Made by a program: the position numbers and the translations under genes
The notes under the pieces: model-generated
Seen by the model: only the letters and a program-made list of their open reading frames with translations
The model's database searches: none
What the model was told of the DNA's origin: nothing
Assembly: GCA_015487435.1 (NCBI GenBank)
Contig: WFPU01000298.1
Location: forward strand, 1 to 10,742
DNA: 10,742 nt
Source of the DNA: Sulfurimonas sp.
GTDB lineage: Bacteria; Campylobacterota; Campylobacteria; Campylobacterales; Sulfurimonadaceae
Direction of reading: 5' to 3'
Part shown: piece after piece, positions 6,770 through 10,742 of the stretch
How positions within the stretch are numbered: position 1 is the first letter of the stretch
How the letters are laid out: the number at the start of each line of letters is the position of its first letter

Positions 6770-7552
6770 ATGAAGATATATAAGGCTTATGCTAAAGTTA
6801 ATATTTTTTTAAAAATAACAGGACTTAGAGAAGATTATCATGAGCTAATTTCTCGTTTTATGAGAGTTAATAATTTGTATGATGAGTTATCATTTGAGCC
6901 AAAAAAGTATGAAAGTTTTGAAATTATAGGTAATTTTTCATGTACAACTGAACAAAATACAATCTACAAAGCATATATTTATTTATTAGAACACACAAGA
7001 AGTGAATCGCTTAAAGACCTTATGAAAAGATATGCTATAAAAGTAGTTAAAAACATTCCAGCTTTTGCAGGACTTGGTGGTGGAAGTAGTGATGCGGCAA
7101 CTTACTTGAAAATGTGTAATGAAGTACTACATTTAGAACTCTCTTTAAAAGAACTTGCAACAATTGGATTGAAAGTTGGTGCTGATGTGCCATTTTTTAT
7201 ATATGGATATAACAGCGCTAATGTAAGTGGAATTGGCGAGATAGTAGAGGAGTTTAAAGAGCCTTTGTGCGATTTTGATATATATACACCAGATATAGAA
7301 ATTTCAACTCCAAAAGTTTATATATCATACAGAGAAAATTTTTACAATCCAATCCCACATTCTGAGGTTCAGAGATTAAAACAAACTAAGAGTTTAGATA
7401 TTTTAGATTCTTTTTCGCCAAAAGAAGCAAATGATCTGTTTGCACCAGCATTAAAAGAGTACAAAGAGCTACAACAGCACCATAAAGATAGTTACTATTT
7501 TAGTGGTAGTGGTAGTAGTTTTTTTAGACCTACGCCGTCATTCCGTATTTGA
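6770..7552 (+). CDS. ispE: 4-diphosphocytidyl-2-C-methyl-D-erythritol kinase IspE, 3' end rewritten by a repeat
   Basis: IspE is the ATP-dependent kinase of the non-mevalonate (MEP) isoprenoid pathway. The 260 residues fit the short epsilonproteobacterial form (about 255 in Campylobacter jejuni). GHMP-kinase features are KAYAKVNIFLK (5-15), with the catalytic Lys K9; the ATP loop PAFAGLGGGSSDAAT (97-111); VGADVPFF (136-143), with the catalytic Asp D139; and motif FSGSGSSFF (244-252). There is no clear Shine-Dalgarno in the A-rich stretch before the ATG, so translation probably depends on coupling to csrA, which ends 3 bases earlier. The final residues after FSGSGSSFFR come from a 28-bp palindromic repeat that also supplies the TGA stop (7550-7552). 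Since the last motif is intact, the enzyme is probably functional. Confidence 0.94.
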   Translation: MKIYKAYAKVNIFLKITGLREDYHELISRFMRVNNLYDELSFEPKKYESFEIIGNFSCTTEQNTIYKAYIYLLEHTRSESLKDLMKRYAIKVVKNIPAFAGLGGGSSDAATYLKMCNEVLHLELSLKELATIGLKVGADVPFFIYGYNSANVSGIGEIVEEFKEPLCDFDIYTPDIEISTPKVYISYRENFYNPIPHSEVQRLKQTKSLDILDSFSPKEANDLFAPALKEYKELQQHHKDSYYFSGSGSSFFRPTPSFRI

Positions 7553-7564
7553 TACGAAATCTAG
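7537..7564 (+). repeat. 28-bp palindromic repeat, copy C, at the ispE end
   Basis: It begins GTCATTC and ends AATCTAG, with the same 28-base length and orientation features as copy B at 2544-2571. The hairpin arms ATTCCGTAT and ATACGAAAT pair around a TTG loop with one mismatch. Compared with copy B, two stem pairs have changed on both sides (T-A to C-G and A-T to T-A), so pairing is kept. It covers the last ispE codons and stop and ends 17 bases before the next gene. Confidence 0.75.
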
Positions 7565-7581
7565 TTATTTCAAGGATATAA

Positions 7582-10284
7582 ATGGCACTTAGTTGGAATG
7601 AGATTAAAAGTAGATCTATTAATTTTTCCAAAGATTGGGAAGATGAATCAAGAGAACACGCTGAATCACAAAGCTTTTGGAATGATTTTTTTAACATCTT
7701 TGGCATAAGTAGAAAAAGGGTAGCTTCATTTGAAGAACCTGTTAAAAAGCTTGGCGACAAAAGAGGGCGGATTGACCTTTTTTGGAAAGGTACTCTTCTT
7801 GTTGAACACAAATCAAAAGGTAAAGACCTTGATAAAGCTTACACTCAAGCACTTGACTATTTCCCTGGATTAAAAGAGGCAGAACTTCCAAAATACATCC
7901 TAGTATCTGATTTTGATATTTTTAGATTATACGACTTAGAAGAAAATACTACACACGAATTTAACATTAATGAACTCTATAAAAATGTAAATCTTTTTGG
8001 CTTTATAGCTGGATATACAAAACAAAAACTTCAACCAGAAGACCCTGTAAACATAAAAGCGGCTCTCCTTATGGGTAAACTGCATGATGAGTTAAAAGAG
8101 ATAGGTTATGATGGGCATCCACTAGAACACTTCTTAGTTAGGCTTCTGTTTTTACTTTTTGCAGAAGATACGGCTATCTTTGATAAAAGAATATTTACAG
8201 AGTTTATAGAAAACAGAACAAATGAAGATGGAAGTGATGTAGGTGCAAAACTAGCTGAACTTTTTCAGGTTTTAAATACTAATGAAGATAAAAGATTAAA
8301 AACAAGAGATGAAAGTCTCTCTGCATTTCCTTATGTAAATGGAAAACTTTTTGAAGAGTTCTTGCCCATAGTAGCATTTGACTCTAAGATGAGAGAAACA
8401 CTTTTGGAGTGTTGTTACATAGACTGGAGTAAGATAAGCCCTGCTATTTTTGGTTCACTGTTTCAGTCGATAATGGATAAAACGCATAGAAGAAACTTAG
8501 GTGCTCACTATACAAGTGAAACAAATATTTTAAAGCTTATAAAACCATTGTTTTTAGATGAGCTTCATGTAAGATTTGGCAAAATAAAGAAAAACAAAAA
8601 GAAGCTTCAAGAGTTTCATAAAGAGCTATCAACTTTAAACTTTTTTGACCCTGCTTGCGGAAGTGGAAATTTTCTTATACTTGCATATAGAGAACTGAGA
8701 AAACTAGAATTTGAGATTTTAAAGATTTTACATACCCAAAGTGTTTTAGATATAGATGCCATAGTTTGGTGTGATGTTGACAAGTTTCATGGCATAGAAG
8801 TAGAAGAATTCCCTGCTCAAATAGCACAAGTAGCTATGTGGCTCATAGATCATCAGATGAATATGATGATAAGCGAGTATTTTGGACAGTATTTTGTAAG
8901 GCTACCGCTTAAAAAATCTGCAAATATTGTTCATGGAAATTCACTTCAAATAGATTGGGAAGAGGTTGTAAGTAAGGATAAACTCTCTTTTATACTTGGT
9001 AATCCTCCGTTTATAGGTAAACAGTTACAAAATAAAGAGCAAAAAGAAGATATGAAAGCTATCTTTGAAAAAGTTAAAGGTGCTGGTGTTCTTGACTATG
9101 TGACAGCTTGGTATATAAAAGCTTCTCAGTTAATCCAAGGCACAAATATAAAAGTTGCTTTTGTCTCAACTAACTCTATATCGCAAGGCGAACAAGTAGG
9201 GATACTTTGGAAAGAGTTATTTAATAACTATAAAATCAAGATTCACTTTGCACATCAAACTTTTAACTGGAGTAACGAAGCTAAATCAAATGCGGCTGTT
9301 CATGTAGTGATAGTTGGCTTTGCTAATTTTGACAGTGAAAATAAAAGAATATTTGAATATGAAGATATAAAAAAAGAGGCACTTGAAAAGAGTGTAAAAA
9401 ATATAAATCCTTATTTGGTTGAGGGTAAAGATTTAATAGTAGAAAAAAGAAGAAAATCAATATGTGATGTTCCAAATATATCTTTTGGAAGTATGCCAAA
9501 TGATGGAGGTAATTTTTTACTTACAGATGAAGAAAAAGAGCAATTAATATTTGATGAACCATTGGCAGAAAAATATATAAAATCTCTTTTGAGTGCAAGA
9601 GAGTTTTTAAACGGTAAAAATAGATGGTGTTTATGGCTTGAAGACTTAGCACCAAATGATTTAAGAGAAATGCCCTTAGTGAAAAAACGCATAGAAAATG
9701 TTAAGAACTTAAGAGCAAGTAGTACACGAGAAGCTACAAAAAAACTTGCTGAATTTCCTACGCTTTTTGGAGAGAATAGACAGCCTAAGAGTAATTTTGT
9801 GTTAATCCCTAGACATTTTTCAGAGAATAGACAATATTTAATCTTAGGATATTTTAATTCAAATAATATAGCGAGTGATTCATGTTTGGCAATTGATAAT
9901 GTCACCTTTTTAGATTTTGGTATTTTAACTTCTAGTATGCACATGACATGGGTAAAATACACATGTGGAAGAATTAAAAGTGATTACAGATATTCAAATG
10001 AATTAGTTTATAACAACTACCCATTTCCAAAAGATGTAAACGATAAGAACAAAAAACAAGTAGAAGAAAAAGCACAAAACATACTAGACATAAGAACAGA
10101 GTTCAAAGACAGCTCCCTAGCCGACCTATACAACCCCCTAGCCATGCCACCAAAACTAAAAAAAGCCCACCAAGCATTAGACAAAGCAGTAGACAGATGC
10201 TACACAAATAAATCATTTAAAAATGATAAAGAGAGAATAGAGTTTTTGTTTGAGTTGTATGAAGAGTATTTAAAAGATGTGTAA
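7582..10284 (+). CDS. MmeI-like type IIL restriction-modification enzyme (nuclease, N6-adenine methyltransferase and specificity domain in one chain)
   Basis: This 900-residue protein has the domain order of the MmeI family (MmeI itself is about 919). An N-terminal PD-(D/E)xK nuclease shows D65, nine residues, then E75-H-K77 (GRIDLFWKGTLLVEHKS), the exact MmeI spacing. A helical connector follows (about 150-300). The gamma-class adenine methyltransferase has motif X GAHYTSE (307-313), motif I FDPACGSGNFL (355-365) and motif IV GNPPF (473-477). The target-recognition domain (about 620-820) ends in CGRIKSDYRYSNELVYNNYPFP, and a helical tail has YNPLAMPPKLKKAHQALDKAV (850-870). Such enzymes methylate one strand of an asymmetric site for protection and cut about 20 bases away, using S-adenosylmethionine for both. 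All catalytic residues are present, so it is likely active. The ATG follows CAAGGAT (7571-7577). It seems to be an acquired gene placed directly behind ispE. A methylase-only variant is less likely given the intact nuclease triad. Confidence 0.93.
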   Translation: MALSWNEIKSRSINFSKDWEDESREHAESQSFWNDFFNIFGISRKRVASFEEPVKKLGDKRGRIDLFWKGTLLVEHKSKGKDLDKAYTQALDYFPGLKEAELPKYILVSDFDIFRLYDLEENTTHEFNINELYKNVNLFGFIAGYTKQKLQPEDPVNIKAALLMGKLHDELKEIGYDGHPLEHFLVRLLFLLFAEDTAIFDKRIFTEFIENRTNEDGSDVGAKLAELFQVLNTNEDKRLKTRDESLSAFPYVNGKLFEEFLPIVAFDSKMRETLLECCYIDWSKISPAIFGSLFQSIMDKTHRRNLGAHYTSETNILKLIKPLFLDELHVRFGKIKKNKKKLQEFHKELSTLNFFDPACGSGNFLILAYRELRKLEFEILKILHTQSVLDIDAIVWCDVDKFHGIEVEEFPAQIAQVAMWLIDHQMNMMISEYFGQYFVRLPLKKSANIVHGNSLQIDWEEVVSKDKLSFILGNPPFIGKQLQNKEQKEDMKAIFEKVKGAGVLDYVTAWYIKASQLIQGTNIKVAFVSTNSISQGEQVGILWKELFNNYKIKIHFAHQTFNWSNEAKSNAAVHVVIVGFANFDSENKRIFEYEDIKKEALEKSVKNINPYLVEGKDLIVEKRRKSICDVPNISFGSMPNDGGNFLLTDEEKEQLIFDEPLAEKYIKSLLSAREFLNGKNRWCLWLEDLAPNDLREMPLVKKRIENVKNLRASSTREATKKLAEFPTLFGENRQPKSNFVLIPRHFSENRQYLILGYFNSNNIASDSCLAIDNVTFLDFGILTSSMHMTWVKYTCGRIKSDYRYSNELVYNNYPFPKDVNDKNKKQVEEKAQNILDIRTEFKDSSLADLYNPLAMPPKLKKAHQALDKAVDRCYTNKSFKNDKERIEFLFELYEEYLKDV

Positions 10285-10297
10285 AAAACATTGCAAT

Positions 10298-10358
10298 TTG
10301 ACATATTTTTTAATTATATTAATGAAATACGATAGTATCAAGAAAAAAGGGTACTACT
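10298..10358 (+). promoter_or_regulatory. Possible promoter and leader of the TcmP-like gene
   Basis: The 74-base gap after the restriction-modification gene holds a perfect TTGACA (10298-10303) and AT-rich -10-like sequence (TATATT 10315-10320, TATTAA 10317-10322), but their spacing (11-13 bases) is too short for a normal sigma-70 promoter. A good Shine-Dalgarno, AAAAAAGG (10343-10350), lies eight bases before the ATG. The gap suggests separate expression rather than tight coupling. Confidence 0.3.
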
Positions 10359-10742
10359 ATGGCAATAGATAATTTTTTTGAGAAAAAGCAACCTTGGTCA
10401 GAAGTTAAAGATAAAGTTGTGTCAGGATACTTGACTCCATATTGTGCTAAATTACTTGCTACAAACAAACCTTTAGAAATAGTTGATTGCTTTGCAGGTA
10501 AAGGTAAGTTTAATGATGGAAAAGATGGCTCACCAATTATGATTGCAAAAGTTATAAAAAATATTTTAAACTCTAAAAATGCTTATGCCAACAATAATAT
10601 AGAAGCTTGTTTTATTGAAGAAAAGTATTATGATGATTTAAAAGAAAATATTCAATATTTTAGTAAATGCAAAGTTGTATCAGGCAACTTTGAAGATAAT
10701 ATTTTTTCGATTCTCGAAAAACAAATAAATCTGTCTCTTATA
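10359..10742 (+). CDS. tcmP: Three-Cys-motif partner (TcmP) family protein, N-terminal part (runs off the window)
   Basis: The frame is open from the ATG at 10359 to the last base (128 codons), so the C-terminus is missing. The start is typical of TcmP: FFEKKQPWSEVKDKVVSGYL (6-25), then IVDCFAGKGKF (41-51) and GSP (57-59). The IVDCFAGKGKF segment resembles motif I of class I (Rossmann-fold) methyltransferases, and an acidic FIEEK (86-90) sits where the second strand should end, so a nucleotide- or SAM-binding fold is likely. From family knowledge, TcmP proteins are about 350 residues, are often encoded beside a Gp37/Gp68-like (DUF5131) protein with a three-cysteine motif, and have no established biochemical role. 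That partner, if present, would lie beyond the window. The neighbouring restriction-modification gene suggests a defence or mobile-element context. Confidence 0.72.
   Translation, partial: MAIDNFFEKKQPWSEVKDKVVSGYLTPYCAKLLATNKPLEIVDCFAGKGKFNDGKDGSPIMIAKVIKNILNSKNAYANNNIEACFIEEKYYDDLKENIQYFSKCKVVSGNFEDNIFSILEKQINLSLI

Noticed and set aside
7550..7552. ispE as a truncated pseudogene
   Set aside because: The final conserved motif FSGSGSSFF is complete and the total length matches epsilonproteobacterial IspE; only the last few non-conserved residues are repeat-derived.
7530..7811. Minus-strand open frame of 93 codons across the ispE/R-M junction
   Set aside because: It overlaps the conserved nuclease motif of the R-M gene in antisense and shows no recognisable protein features.
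9411..9962. Minus-strand open frame of 183 codons
   Set aside because: It lies wholly inside the R-M gene, has low-complexity Ser/Leu/Phe-rich composition with no domain, and follows the codon pattern of the opposite strand, so it is a shadow.

Overview
The window is AT-rich bacterial DNA that reads as a Campylobacterota (epsilonproteobacterial) chromosome, most like a Sulfurimonas or Arcobacter-type organism. The main reason is the tightly overlapping block uvrD/pcrA-like helicase, truB, csrA, ispE, which I recall being in the same order in Campylobacter jejuni and partly in Helicobacter. Supporting signs are the short epsilon-type IspE and TruB and the extended -10 promoter without a good -35. 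Genus cannot be fixed from the sequence alone.

Layout. (1) 1-363: the C-terminal end of an EAL-domain (cyclic-di-GMP phosphodiesterase-type) protein whose start is outside the window. (2) 405-2366: a three-gene run with overlapping ends: cysK (cysteine synthase), a small fold-type IV PLP enzyme resembling aminodeoxychorismate lyase, and an unrecognised 152-residue protein that starts with TTG. (3) 2360-2633: a repeat-rich gap between convergent genes. It holds two 31-bp direct repeats around a stem-loop, and a head-to-head pair of 28-bp palindromic repeats. (4) 2634-3536 (minus): a LysR-type regulator, divergent from the helicase operon, with a LysR-type box between them. (5) 3673-7552: the uvrD-truB-csrA-ispE operon (DNA repair helicase, tRNA pseudouridine 55 synthase, global RNA-binding regulator, isoprenoid precursor kinase). 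(6) 7537-7564: a third copy of the 28-bp palindrome, which supplies the last codons and the stop of ispE. (7) 7582 to the end: accessory defence-type DNA, namely a complete 900-residue MmeI-like single-chain restriction-modification enzyme (type IIL) followed by the start of a three-Cys-motif partner (TcmP) family gene cut by the window edge.

The points of most interest are the junction between housekeeping operon and defence island, marked by the palindromic repeat; the covariation between copies of that repeat, which suggests the hairpin itself is maintained; the pairing of a type IIL enzyme with a TcmP-family gene; and a sharp 54-codon patch of foreign-looking codon use near the 3' end of the restriction-modification gene. 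No RNA genes, CRISPR arrays or transposase genes were seen. No gene-free stretch exceeds 300 bases.
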